64,000 nucleotides of DNA from Sphingorhabdus sp. Alg231-15 (GTDB taxonomy: Bacteria > Pseudomonadota > Alphaproteobacteria > Sphingomonadales > Sphingomonadaceae). Both the position numbers and the translations under genes were made by a program. Under the pieces are notes generated by a model. That model had not been told where the DNA came from, did not search any database, and saw nothing but the letters and a program-made list of their open reading frames with translations. Numbering within the stretch: the stretch's first letter is position 1; the number at the start of each line of letters is the position of its first letter. Location of the stretch: the NCBI RefSeq assembly GCF_900149705.1, contig NZ_LT703001.1, forward strand, positions 806,001-870,000, in the 5' to 3' direction. Of the stretch, positions 8,442 through 15,980 are shown one piece after another.

Positions 8442-9074
8442 ATGACATACTCACAATTCGATCCAGCAGCGCAAAACCGAGTGCCTTGGAATTTTGGAGC
8501 CAAGATCGGCCCCAAGCGACCGTTCAATCAGAAACAGATTTGGGCCATCCGGTTCTTCCTCGATAGAGAGAAGCGTATTAGGGATCGGGCACTCTTCGAT
8601 CTGGCGATCAACAGCAAACTCAGGGGCTGTGATCTGGTTGAGCTTAAGATCGGTGATCTCGTCAATGGTCCTGATATACGAAAGCGCGCGGCGATCACGC
8701 AGCGCAAGACAGGGCGGCCAGTTCAATTTGAAATTGCTTCGGATGCGCGTGAAAGTCTGTTCGCTTGGCTTGAGTGCAGAGGTGGGTCAGTAGAAGACTA
8801 TGTTTTTCCAAGCCGTGTAGACCACTCAAAACATCTAAGCACACGTCAATATGCGAGACTCGTCGATGAGTGGGTTTTAGCAATTGGTTTGCGACCTGAG
8901 GAATACGGGACCCATTCGCTTCGCCGTACGAAAGCCTCGATCATCTACAAGGCAACCGGAAACCTAAGGGCAATTCAGATCCTGCTCGGCCACTCCAAGC
9001 TAGAGAATACTGTTCGTTATCTCGGTGTTGATATCGAGGACGCGCTGACCCTAGCTGAGAAGACTGAAATTTGA
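8442..9074 (+). CDS. Small stand-alone tyrosine recombinase/integrase
   Basis: This 210-residue site-specific recombinase consists essentially of the catalytic domain. All catalytic residues are visible: Arg61 in SKLRGCDL, Lys89 in QRKTGRP, His158 and Arg161 in THSLRRTK, His184 in LGHSKLE, and the nucleophile Tyr193 in TVRYLG. It has only about 35 residues ahead of the catalytic core, so it lacks the full arm-binding and core-binding N-terminal domain of phage integrases. AAGGAG lies well spaced before ATG 8442. Solitary integrases of this size are widespread in proteobacteria and are usually found in accessory DNA. Here it opens the accessory zone, about 3 kb left of a series of repeat-bounded genes. 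No attachment-site duplication was recognised, and its substrate is unknown. Confidence 0.92.
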   Translation: MTYSQFDPAAQNRVPWNFGAKIGPKRPFNQKQIWAIRFFLDREKRIRDRALFDLAINSKLRGCDLVELKIGDLVNGPDIRKRAAITQRKTGRPVQFEIASDARESLFAWLECRGGSVEDYVFPSRVDHSKHLSTRQYARLVDEWVLAIGLRPEEYGTHSLRRTKASIIYKATGNLRAIQILLGHSKLENTVRYLGVDIEDALTLAEKTEI

Positions 9075-9382
9075 CTGATGCTGGGCGCCGGTCAGTTTGT
9101 GGCTGGCGTCCACCATTGGGGTGGATTGCAGCCATTGTAACCGACAAACTCTATCGGCCGTAAAAATCCCGTTAGCGGACGCCAGCAGGCCGTGCAACAC
9201 GCCTTGTTCTCAACATGTTGTGGCACTTAATTCCGGGAAAATACCTATATCTATGCGCCGTGATTGATGCATATCAATGCTCATTGTTACTTCTGCAAAG
9301 GCCACCGGAATCACCTCTCTGATCAGGCAGCAGATTTTTTGGCGATTCGTAAGAGCGTTCCTTGAATTCTCGGGGGTTAGGT
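9075..9382. other. 308-bp intergenic region ahead of the lactonase-like gene
   Basis: There is no gene here. It contains one clear element, the FNR-type palindrome at 9264-9277. The remainder shows GGCTGGCGTCCACCATTGGGG and other GC-rich stretches without a convincing terminator for the recombinase gene. Confidence 0.6.
9264..9277 (+). promoter_or_regulatory. FNR/Dnr-type box upstream of the lactonase-like/flavoprotein pair
   Basis: TTGATGCATATCAA is a perfect TTGAT-N4-ATCAA palindrome, the fourth in the window. Its centre (9270.5) is 112 bp before ATG 9383. At -41.5 the transcript would begin near 9312, with a leader of about 70 nt. It implies anaerobic or NO-linked control of two genes with no obvious part in nitrate respiration. 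Confidence 0.7.
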
Positions 9383-10291
9383 ATGAACGAAACACAATCT
9401 GTTAAACCTCGCGAGAACCAAGATTCCAATCATCCTATTGCCTCGGTTAGAGTGCTGAACTGTGGACACGCAGAGCAGCATCAAGAACATCGCTATGGCA
9501 GCAGATTGCCACAACTCTGGTGGGTCTTCTTTGGGAGAAGATGGGTACCTTTGCCCTTGCAATGTTTCCTAATTGATCATCGCGATGGATTGGTGCTGTT
9601 CGATACAGGTATCGATCCGGCGATCATTTCCGACAAACGCTATATCAAACAAGCAATCGGGCGCCTTTTGTTGTCCCGAATTTTCCGGTTTCACCTGGCC
9701 GAGACTGACCGCATCGACCATGTTCTGGCGAAGGCAGGCATCGCTGCCAGTGATATTCGCAAAGCGGTTATCTCGCATCTCCATTTTGATCATGCCGGAG
9801 GCATCGCTCAGATACCACAGGCCGATCTGCTGGTCAGCGAGCATGAATGGAAAATCCTGTCCAGCCCGCATCCAGAACATGAATGGATTCTCCGAGAGCA
9901 TATCGAGATCCCATCCGCGAAGTGGCAGCAAATTTCGTTTGCTCCGACTGACGACCCGCTTTTCGGAGAGTTTGACGGGATTTACGACGTCGCAGGTGAT
10001 GGCTCGATGATCCTTTTGCCGACGCCGGGACATACACCTGGTTCGATGTCCCTGCTGATCCGCCAGGAAGGATGGGATCCGATACTGCTTGTGGGGGACA
10101 TGACATACGAAACTGCTTCATTCGAACAAGATATTGTTCCCGGCACGGGCGACAAAAAAACGCTTCTCGCCACCTTCGCCAAGGTTCGCCGGCTGCAGCG
10201 GTTTCTACCTGATCTAAAGATTGTGCCATCGCATGATTTCGCTGCTGGGGAGGCGATTTCGCGCAGTACGCAACTCGTCACAAATCGTTGA
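9383..10291 (+). CDS. Metallo-beta-lactamase-fold hydrolase, N-acyl-homoserine-lactonase-like
   Basis: This 302-residue protein has the metallo-beta-lactamase fold. The zinc-binding HLHFDH motif is at residues 132-137. A third metal-site histidine lies in TPTPGHTPGS-type context (PTPGHTPGS), a bridging aspartate in LVGDMTYE and the last histidine in VPSHD. The overall arrangement, with FDTGIDP near the N terminus, matches the AttM/AiiB-type N-acyl-homoserine lactonases that open quorum-sensing signals, but related lactonases and esterases share it. The long reading frame starts at TTG 9362. ATG 9383 is preferred because GGGGGTTAGG lies just upstream. The next gene starts 11 bp after the stop, so the two form an operon behind an FNR-type box. 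Substrate is unproven. Confidence 0.82.
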   Translation: MNETQSVKPRENQDSNHPIASVRVLNCGHAEQHQEHRYGSRLPQLWWVFFGRRWVPLPLQCFLIDHRDGLVLFDTGIDPAIISDKRYIKQAIGRLLLSRIFRFHLAETDRIDHVLAKAGIAASDIRKAVISHLHFDHAGGIAQIPQADLLVSEHEWKILSSPHPEHEWILREHIEIPSAKWQQISFAPTDDPLFGEFDGIYDVAGDGSMILLPTPGHTPGSMSLLIRQEGWDPILLVGDMTYETASFEQDIVPGTGDKKTLLATFAKVRRLQRFLPDLKIVPSHDFAAGEAISRSTQLVTNR

Positions 10292-10301
10292 GGATGAAAC
10301 A

Positions 10302-11852
10302 ATGACAAATGCAGAAACAGATGATTGGGACGTAATCGTCATTGGCTCCGGAATAGGGGGCATGGCCGCTGGCGCGGCATTGAGCCGGGTCGGGCATAAG
10401 GTGCTCCTTCTCGAGCAGCATTGGACGCTGGGTGGACTGACCCACAGCTTCACCCGCGAAGGCTTCACCTGGGACGTTGGCATTCATTACCTGAGCTATA
10501 TGGCACCGGGAGAACGTGAGCGCACCCTGCTCGATTGGCTGTGCGACACGCCGATTGAACTCGTGTCATTGGGCTCGATCTATGATGTTCTGCACATCGG
10601 CTCTTCCGAGCCACTGGCTCTGTCACGTCCCTATGAGGCGCAGGAAAGGGATCTAAAGGACCGCTTTCCAAAGGAAGCCGGGGCAATCGAAGCCTGGATT
10701 CAGGCGCTTCGCGAAGGCCGCGAAGCCATGCTCAAGATTGCCCCGACTCGGGCAATGCCCGAGCTCGCGGGTGACATGCTCGACTGGTGGAACCGCCACG
10801 AGATCGAGAAGTGGTGCGCTCGGACGACCAAGGATGTTATCGATGGCCTCACCGACAATCCGGAGCTAGCCGCCGTGATGGCTGCACAATGGGGGGACCA
10901 CGGCGGAAGGCCAAGCAAGGCAAGCTTCGCAATGCATGCGTTGATCGCTGCATCCTATCTCAAGTCGGGATCGTGGTATCCCGTCGGCGGTGGCGCTGCG
11001 TTTGCCGAACATATCATCCCGACAATTACTAAGGCCGGCGGAGAGGCTCGAACGGGTGTGCGCGTTGAAGAATTGCTTCATGACGGCGGCAAGGTTGTCG
11101 GTGTCCAGACGGGCGATGGCGAGCAAATTCGAGCGAAAGCTGTAATTTCCAACATTGGCGCGCGCGAGACCATCGAGTATCTTTTGCCGGAAGATTTTGG
11201 GAATGCCTCATGGTTCGAAGAGATCCGCGATCTCCCTTCAAGTATTGCGCACTACACGCTCTTCCTGGGTTTCGAAGGCGATATCGAAACCGCTGGCGCC
11301 ACAAAGGCAAACCACTGGTTCTATCCTAGCGGAGATGTCGATGTGCTCTGGACGACCGCACCGGACGGAGATCCACCTTTCGTGGTAGTCGGCTTTGGCT
11401 CACTCAAAGACCCGACCCATGAACCCGGCCCGCGCCAAAAGCACACCGGTCAAATTATAAGTTGGGCGGACTGGGGGCCTGTTGCACAATGGGCAATCAA
11501 GCTAGCCGGAGAGCGAGGAGAAGACTACGCGGACTTCAGACGCAGAGTTGAAGAAACACTTATGCGGCAATTCGAACAACGCTTTCCTGACCTCGCCAAA
11601 ATGGTCGTGTACCGCGAATTGGCCACACCGCTTTCCACTGTGACCTTTACTGGGCATCACGAAGGGGCATTCTATGGTCTTGATGTGACTCCACAGCGTG
11701 TTATGTGCGATGGCCTGCGGGCGAAGACACCCATCCCAGGCCTCTTTCTGTCTGGTCAGGATGTCATGAGCCCGGGCGTGCCCGGTGCGTTATGGGGCGG
11801 AGTGCTCAGCGCGGCCAGCGTCGATCCGAAGGTGTTCAAGGCATTCCGGTAG
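10302..11852 (+). CDS. FAD-dependent oxidoreductase of the phytoene dehydrogenase / retinol saturase family
   Basis: This 516-residue flavoprotein has an N-terminal Rossmann FAD-binding motif (VIVIGSGIGGMAAGAALSR) followed by LLLEQHWTLGGLTHSF, the signature of the CrtI / carotenoid isomerase / retinol saturase group. The C terminus LFLSGQDVMSPGVPGALWGG is the matching second FAD contact. Relatives desaturate, isomerise or saturate polyenes. The compound handled here cannot be read from the sequence. ATG 10302 is preferred over the frame opening at 10221, because GAGG at 10290-10293 precedes it and the longer form would overlap the lactonase gene by about 70 bp. It is the second gene of a pair with the upstream metallohydrolase, suggesting that both act on one lipid-like metabolite. 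Confidence 0.85.
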   Translation: MTNAETDDWDVIVIGSGIGGMAAGAALSRVGHKVLLLEQHWTLGGLTHSFTREGFTWDVGIHYLSYMAPGERERTLLDWLCDTPIELVSLGSIYDVLHIGSSEPLALSRPYEAQERDLKDRFPKEAGAIEAWIQALREGREAMLKIAPTRAMPELAGDMLDWWNRHEIEKWCARTTKDVIDGLTDNPELAAVMAAQWGDHGGRPSKASFAMHALIAASYLKSGSWYPVGGGAAFAEHIIPTITKAGGEARTGVRVEELLHDGGKVVGVQTGDGEQIRAKAVISNIGARETIEYLLPEDFGNASWFEEIRDLPSSIAHYTLFLGFEGDIETAGATKANHWFYPSGDVDVLWTTAPDGDPPFVVVGFGSLKDPTHEPGPRQKHTGQIISWADWGPVAQWAIKLAGERGEDYADFRRRVEETLMRQFEQRFPDLAKMVVYRELATPLSTVTFTGHHEGAFYGLDVTPQRVMCDGLRAKTPIPGLFLSGQDVMSPGVPGALWGGVLSAASVDPKVFKAFR

Positions 11853-11891
11853 CGGAGTCCGACTGCCCCCCACTTCGAACTCAAAGTCGAC

Positions 11892-12004
11892 GGTCCGTAA
11901 TCGGCCCATTTGCAGTCGTCAGAAACGTCCTAAGCTAGTGTCCGCTTTCGGGATAAAGCAGACAGAATGCTAGTGTCCGCTATGGGCGCAAAAGCGGACT
12001 CTAG
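11892..12004. repeat. Hairpin repeat copy A (double unit, with a decayed third unit upstream)
   Basis: Two tandem units begin CTAGTGTCCGCT at 11935 and 11970. The first is an imperfect hairpin with arms TGTCCGCTTT and AAAGCAGACA around CGGGAT. The second has loop ATGGGCGC and arms AGTGTCCGCT and AAGCGGACTCT. A more decayed unit (GTCCGTAATCGGCCC) is at 11892-11917. The same double unit recurs almost exactly at 13149-13219. Confidence 0.85.
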
Positions 12005-12027
12005 CGGGATTCACAAATCCCCTACTT

Positions 12028-12486
12028 TCAGTCCTGTAACGTTTGATGCTGACGGGTGATGATTTCTCGAAGACAAAATAACCACCAAGCGATACCAGTT
12101 GGTATACCATAAATTATGCCCATATCGAGTAGTTGAAATTTTTCAATTTCATAAGAGCCTGTGAACAACAGATGGTCGATGATGTAAAATAGTAACTTAC
12201 CCGCTGTAGCTCCCCAAAGAACCGCCACTACGCCAACCCACCAGCTGTGCGCTTTTCGAACAAGCAGGCGTGTGAAGGGTAGTCCAAATATGGCTAAACC
12301 TGCCGCAACAAATGGAATGGCGATTGAGCCATAAACAATCAAAAGCACGGGTATTGCCCATAGTTCGGATACGTCCAATGGTTCATTCCAAGACATGAGC
12401 AGCATTTGCAAAGCAACGCCGACATAAGCGCCGGTCAAAACGCTTCGCCAAAAACTTTTGGTGCTTGGGCTTTGTCCGCTTTCCAT
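12028..12486 (-). CDS. Hypothetical four-helix membrane protein
   Basis: This 152-residue protein is not recognised as a named family. Four hydrophobic segments are visible: about residues 15-33 (VLTGAYVGVALQMLL), 42-70 (LWAIPVLLIVYGSIAIPFV into AGLAIFGLPF), 80-105 (WWVGVVAVLWGATAGKLLFYI) and 122-140 (MGIIYGIPTGIAWWLFCL). Both ends are short and polar, so it is likely an inner-membrane protein. It stands alone, transcribed opposite to its neighbours, with a hairpin repeat on each side. It may be cargo of a repeat-bounded insertion. No function is proposed. Confidence 0.7.
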   Translation of the reverse strand: MESGQSPSTKSFWRSVLTGAYVGVALQMLLMSWNEPLDVSELWAIPVLLIVYGSIAIPFVAAGLAIFGLPFTRLLVRKAHSWWVGVVAVLWGATAGKLLFYIIDHLLFTGSYEIEKFQLLDMGIIYGIPTGIAWWLFCLREIITRQHQTLQD

Positions 12487-12570
12487 AAAACAGTAATTTC
12501 ATAGCCAATTGGGAATGTCAGCTTTTGTATGCCGGATAAGATAAATGCAAACCTTAGTTACGATGATTTC

Positions 12571-12604
12571 CTAATGTCCGCTTTCGGGATATAGCAGACA
12601 AGAC
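12571..12604. repeat. Hairpin repeat copy B (single unit)
   Basis: A single unit, CTAATGTCCGCTTTCGGGAT then ATAGCAGACA, has imperfect inverted arms (TGTCCGCT and AGCAGACA). It shares its first 20 bases, apart from one A/G difference, with copies A, C and D. It lies between the membrane-protein gene and the DUF4262 gene. Confidence 0.85.
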
Positions 12605-12669
12605 TGTATTTCTGGAGGAAAGTGAGCATTATTGGTTGCTATTGATCAACCGTTGGTTAGCGTATTGTT

Positions 12670-13152
12670 ATGCTATCTGACTATGATTCTAAACTTCTGG
12701 GCAACATAGACCAACATGGCTGGCAATTCACTTTCGTGTTCGATCCCGATGGGAAAAATCCGGATTTTGGTTATTCGATTGGGTTCACCCAAACACTCAA
12801 TGCACCGGAGTTCATCGTATTTGGCCTCGATAAAGGCCTAATGAATAGCATGATTTGGGAAGTATTCCGTCAAATTGAAGGTGGTTTGCAACCTGCAGAC
12901 GGGATGCGTTTGCAGGGACTTCTTGATGGGTTTGATTGCATTCTTCGCAAAGCCAAGCATCACCAGCTATTTGAAGAATATGCTGTTTCAGCAAATTGGT
13001 TTTGGCATCATTTAGGCGAAACTGGGCACCCCACTGTTTATCAAATTGTTTGGCCCGGAGCACAGCAAGGTCTATTTCCATGGGAAAGCGATTGCGATGC
13101 CTTTGTCATAGAATCGCAACCTCAACTTTGGGTTTCGAGCGAGAAAAACTAA
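12670..13152 (+). CDS. DUF4262 domain protein
   Basis: This 160-residue soluble protein matches the DUF4262 pattern. It has an N-terminal HGWQFTFVFDPDGKNPDFGY followed by SIGFTQTLNAPEFIVFGLD, then a helical part and an aromatic C-terminal region (FPWESDCDAF). The family is uncharacterised and often sits in accessory regions. It is a single-gene unit between hairpin repeats B and C. Its TAA stop (13150-13152) is made by the first bases of repeat C, so the repeat forms part of the coding end. Base composition is visibly more AT-rich than in the core genes, in line with acquisition by transfer. Confidence 0.82.
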   Translation: MLSDYDSKLLGNIDQHGWQFTFVFDPDGKNPDFGYSIGFTQTLNAPEFIVFGLDKGLMNSMIWEVFRQIEGGLQPADGMRLQGLLDGFDCILRKAKHHQLFEEYAVSANWFWHHLGETGHPTVYQIVWPGAQQGLFPWESDCDAFVIESQPQLWVSSEKN

Positions 13153-13219
13153 TGTCCGCTTTCGGGATGTTGCAGACATAACGCTAGTGTCCGCTATGGG
13201 CGCAAAAGCGGACACTATG
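13149..13219. repeat. Hairpin repeat copy C (double unit)
   Basis: Unit 1 is CTAATGTCCGCTTTCGGGAT followed by GTTGCAGACATAACG. Unit 2 is CTAGTGTCCGCTATGGGCGC followed by AAAAGCGGACACTATG, with a clean stem (AGTGTCCGCT with AAGCGGACACT). Unit 2 is nearly base-for-base identical to unit 2 of copy A, 1.2 kb away. Unit 1 supplies the stop codon of the DUF4262 gene. Confidence 0.88.
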
Positions 13220-13310
13220 ATAAGCATGCCCGAGCGAATTGATAATTGTAGCTTCCAATAGATATTGCGCAGTGTAAAAAGAAACGAGCGATAATGGTGG
13301 GCAATCTAAT

Positions 13311-14531
13311 ATGTCGAATAACATATTCTGGGCATGGCAGAGCGACCTAGACCAAAATCAAAACAGGCATTTTATAAAAAAATGCTTAGAGGAAGCAGCC
13401 GAAAAGTTCGCATTAGAACTCAATCTCGAAGAGCGGCCTGAAATTGACCACGGGACAAAAAATCGGCGAGGTTTGGCGGCTATCGCAGATTCGATACTTG
13501 AAAAAATTGACGACTGCAAAATTTTTGTTGCAGATTTGACGCCAATAACAGTATCAAAAAACGGGAAGTATTCTGCCAATCCCAACGTACTTTTCGAACT
13601 AGGGTATGCTGTAAAAAATTTAACTTTCGAACAGATTATACTTGTTTGGAATCGGTCTTATGCGGGAACGCAACCGGAGGAGTTACCGTTTGATTTGCGT
13701 CACCGAACTGGCCCGATAGGATATAACTTGTCGACGGAGTGCTCAAAAGCTGATCGCACCAAAGTAAGATCAAAACTGGTGAACGAATTATACGAAGCGA
13801 TCAAAATTAATTGGCCGCAGGATGACCCTTCACAAAGCTTTGCAAATCAGTGGTGTGACGATCATGGACATGGGCCCGCCAGTTGGACCGATCAAAAAGA
13901 GCAATGGTTGATTTCAGATTCTCGTAAAACCGAAAACTGGATCCAGCTCTATCCCGCTCAATCTTTTTGTCGAATATTACCCGCTTCGTGGCCAAAGAAC
14001 ATGGCTACGTCCAAGCTCCAACACACTTATCCAATCGGCCATTGGTCGGGGCTAGATAACGGCAAGGTGAAAGGAGGCCTCTTAACTTACAACAGGGTCA
14101 ATATTGCGGGTCGCGATTTCGGCAATGCTTTTTCAACGTGTGCAATGTGGTTTTCTTCAAACGGTGAGATTTGGAGTTTCGATAGTGATGTCTACCCAAA
14201 GAGCGAGAGTACACTGTATTGTGACGGATATAGCTATATCACTTCCTGCGCAGAATTCGTTCAAAGACACTTAACCATGATCGATTCAGTAGGTGGCAAA
14301 GGTCCCTACCGGATCAAAATGGGGATGATCGATCTTCAAGGGAAAACGTGGCTGACACCTCTGGGCCGGCCGGGAGGCAGGGCGACGGAAGAGTTTTTCG
14401 ACTTTGAGTTCGTCACTACCGACTATCAAGCGAGTAAGACTAGTTTTTGGGAAGCTTGGACAAAGCTATGCGATTGTTTTGGTCATGCCCCGGGTGATGA
14501 AACTGAATTTATTTCACAGTTACCCACCTGA
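13311..14531 (+). CDS. TIR-like / nucleoside-deoxyribosyltransferase-like nucleotide-binding protein, possible anti-phage effector
   Basis: Residues about 1-165 form a Rossmann-like domain with the hallmarks of a TIR-like family common in bacterial defence loci. It opens IFWAWQSD and continues with FVADLT at 72-77. NPNVLFELGYAVK, with Glu96 in the place of the catalytic glutamate of deoxyribosyltransferases, follows, and then LPFDLRHR at 125-132. Characterised relatives hydrolyse NAD+ or bind nucleotide signals, so an NADase or signal-responsive effector is plausible but unproven. Residues about 170-406 are rich in Trp and Tyr and match no family I recognise. They could be the sensor part. 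It stands alone between repeats C and D, has no visible partner gene, and is AT-rich, as transferred genes often are. Confidence 0.78.
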   Translation: MSNNIFWAWQSDLDQNQNRHFIKKCLEEAAEKFALELNLEERPEIDHGTKNRRGLAAIADSILEKIDDCKIFVADLTPITVSKNGKYSANPNVLFELGYAVKNLTFEQIILVWNRSYAGTQPEELPFDLRHRTGPIGYNLSTECSKADRTKVRSKLVNELYEAIKINWPQDDPSQSFANQWCDDHGHGPASWTDQKEQWLISDSRKTENWIQLYPAQSFCRILPASWPKNMATSKLQHTYPIGHWSGLDNGKVKGGLLTYNRVNIAGRDFGNAFSTCAMWFSSNGEIWSFDSDVYPKSESTLYCDGYSYITSCAEFVQRHLTMIDSVGGKGPYRIKMGMIDLQGKTWLTPLGRPGGRATEEFFDFEFVTTDYQASKTSFWEAWTKLCDCFGHAPGDETEFISQLPT

Positions 14532-14557
14532 ATTTTTATCATTAGGAATGATCTGCT

Positions 14558-14590
14558 CTAGTGTCCGCTTTCGGGATATTGCGGACAGGC
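14558..14590. repeat. Hairpin repeat copy D (single unit)
   Basis: CTAGTGTCCGCTTTCGGGAT followed by ATTGCGGACAGGC. The arms TGTCCGC and GCGGACA are perfectly complementary. It lies between the TIR-like gene (stop at 14531) and the convergent DUF3089 gene (stop at 14597), where it could also serve as a terminator. Confidence 0.85.
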
Positions 14591-14596
14591 TGCCGA

Positions 14597-15664
14597 TCAA
14601 CCTGCGGAGAGAAACGCATTGACTCTGTCCTGTGCATTTTTCCTAATGCTGCCGTAGAACAGTGAAAAATCTATCAGGTGATAGTTATCCTCTCCCATGT
14701 TTACTGGCAAATCATCGAACATATCGGATTGGAAATCACCAACAAGAAGCCGATCACTTTGGCATTGAGCACCGGTTACGCCAGCCTCGTAACGAACCTT
14801 ATCCCCGACTGAGAGGGAGCCGGTATTCTGTTCTGCAGCTACGGACCTTCCGTCGGTGGTCCAGCTAAGCGGATTGACGCAAACAGCGCCGATATAATCG
14901 GGAAAGGGCTTCGCATTTGGACCCAGCGAATTCCAAGTGACATAGCATGCCGTCTGCTCAGGCGTATCACAAACAGGAATGTCAGCCACAGCCTCTTTCA
15001 TATCAGAAGGATTGATGCCGAACCCAATCGGATATGCAGCGACCATGCGATCCTTCAACGATGTTCCGGTAATTTTGGCCTTCAGCAGCCGAACCACATG
15101 ATCCGCGCCCTGGCTATGCCCAGCAACAATGAAAGGCCGATCATCAATACGTTTGAGAAATTCATCAAAGGCTCGCTCAACATCCGCAAAGGCAAATGCC
15201 CGCGCTTTATCGCCAGAGCCGGTTTCATCCATGAATGACCAAAGCGTTGCCTGGCGATATTTAGGTGCGTAAACCTCGCAGCAACCGTTGAATGCGCTTG
15301 CCTGAGCGCGCATCACTAGGTCATCGCGGAATTCGCTCGATTCCGGGTCATCTGTCGGCGCATTCCAGCCCGCGTCCGATAGGTAGGTCGTTGGGTGCAG
15401 GAAAAATACCGCGACATCAGAAGGTTGCGGTTGTCGGTTGAGTTGATCAGGAATGAAATCTGCGCCATCCTTTTTACTGGGTAATGCAGCCCACGCGTCT
15501 TCGTCAGCATAATCTAACCCAGCGGGAACTTGTGCTACATCAAATGCGTTCGCTGGTTCCATTTGTGATTTCATCACTGCAAATATAATTTGTTCGCGAA
15601 ACAAATAGGACGCGCCAAGCACTAGCAGAAGAACCAACCCAATTCGGACGCCCCATTTCAACAT
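14597..15664 (-). CDS. DUF3089 alpha/beta-hydrolase, membrane-anchored
   Basis: This 355-residue alpha/beta-hydrolase of the DUF3089 group has an N-terminal hydrophobic anchor (residues about 4-25, WGVRIGLVLLLVLGASYLF), a conserved HPTTYLSDAGWNAP segment, and the nucleophile elbow AGHSQGA with its serine. A C-terminal NYHLIDFSLFYGSIRKN probably supplies the catalytic histidine. The likely location is the periplasm or outer face of the inner membrane, acting on an ester or lipid that cannot be specified. I place the start at ATG 15664 (GAGGAGG just upstream) rather than the first ATG at 15682. It is the last gene of the repeat-bounded stretch, flanked by copies D and E, and is transcribed opposite to the TIR-like gene. 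Confidence 0.85.
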   Translation of the reverse strand: MLKWGVRIGLVLLLVLGASYLFREQIIFAVMKSQMEPANAFDVAQVPAGLDYADEDAWAALPSKKDGADFIPDQLNRQPQPSDVAVFFLHPTTYLSDAGWNAPTDDPESSEFRDDLVMRAQASAFNGCCEVYAPKYRQATLWSFMDETGSGDKARAFAFADVERAFDEFLKRIDDRPFIVAGHSQGADHVVRLLKAKITGTSLKDRMVAAYPIGFGINPSDMKEAVADIPVCDTPEQTACYVTWNSLGPNAKPFPDYIGAVCVNPLSWTTDGRSVAAEQNTGSLSVGDKVRYEAGVTGAQCQSDRLLVGDFQSDMFDDLPVNMGEDNYHLIDFSLFYGSIRKNAQDRVNAFLSAG

Positions 15665-15980
15665 ATATGCCTCCTCGAACATTCTACAAAAATACGAGGC
15701 TAAGTGGGTGCATATAAAATTGCAACAATGGCAGACAGTCTAGTTCAACTTGAGAGGGTTCATCCGAGAATGGTTCCGATCAAGCCTTTAGCCATGACAA
15801 AATTAAGCTAAAGTCGGCTTTCGGGATAAAGCAGCGACGGAGTTAGTTTCCGCATGGGGTACGAAAGCGGTTTCTATATTTGCTGAAGGACTGCCCGCGG
15901 GTCATTGATCATAGCGTGGAAGAAAGATAAAACTTGAGGCTACAGATTCGACTCTTGTCGGGCGCACCATTCTTCTTTTG
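15665..15980. other. Intergenic region between the DUF3089 gene and the Nudix gene
   Basis: There is no gene here. It contains the decayed hairpin repeat E at 15808-15877 and otherwise nothing recognisable. The divergent/convergent layout places the promoter of the DUF3089 gene at the left end. Confidence 0.6.
15808..15877. repeat. Hairpin repeat copy E (decayed double unit)
   Basis: CTAAAGTCGGCTTTCGGGAT, then AAAGCAGCGACGGAG, then TTAGTTTCCGCATGGGGTAC and GAAAGCGGTTTCTAT. It keeps the two-hairpin layout and length of copies A and C but with many substitutions, and marks the right border of the repeat-bearing stretch. Confidence 0.75.

Noticed and set aside
11892-15877. Integron-like attC array
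   Set aside because: The repeats lack the RYYYAAC/GTTRRRY core sites of attC, the genes are in mixed orientation, and no IntI-type integrase (with its extra helix region) was found. The cassette idea is therefore kept only as a hypothesis.
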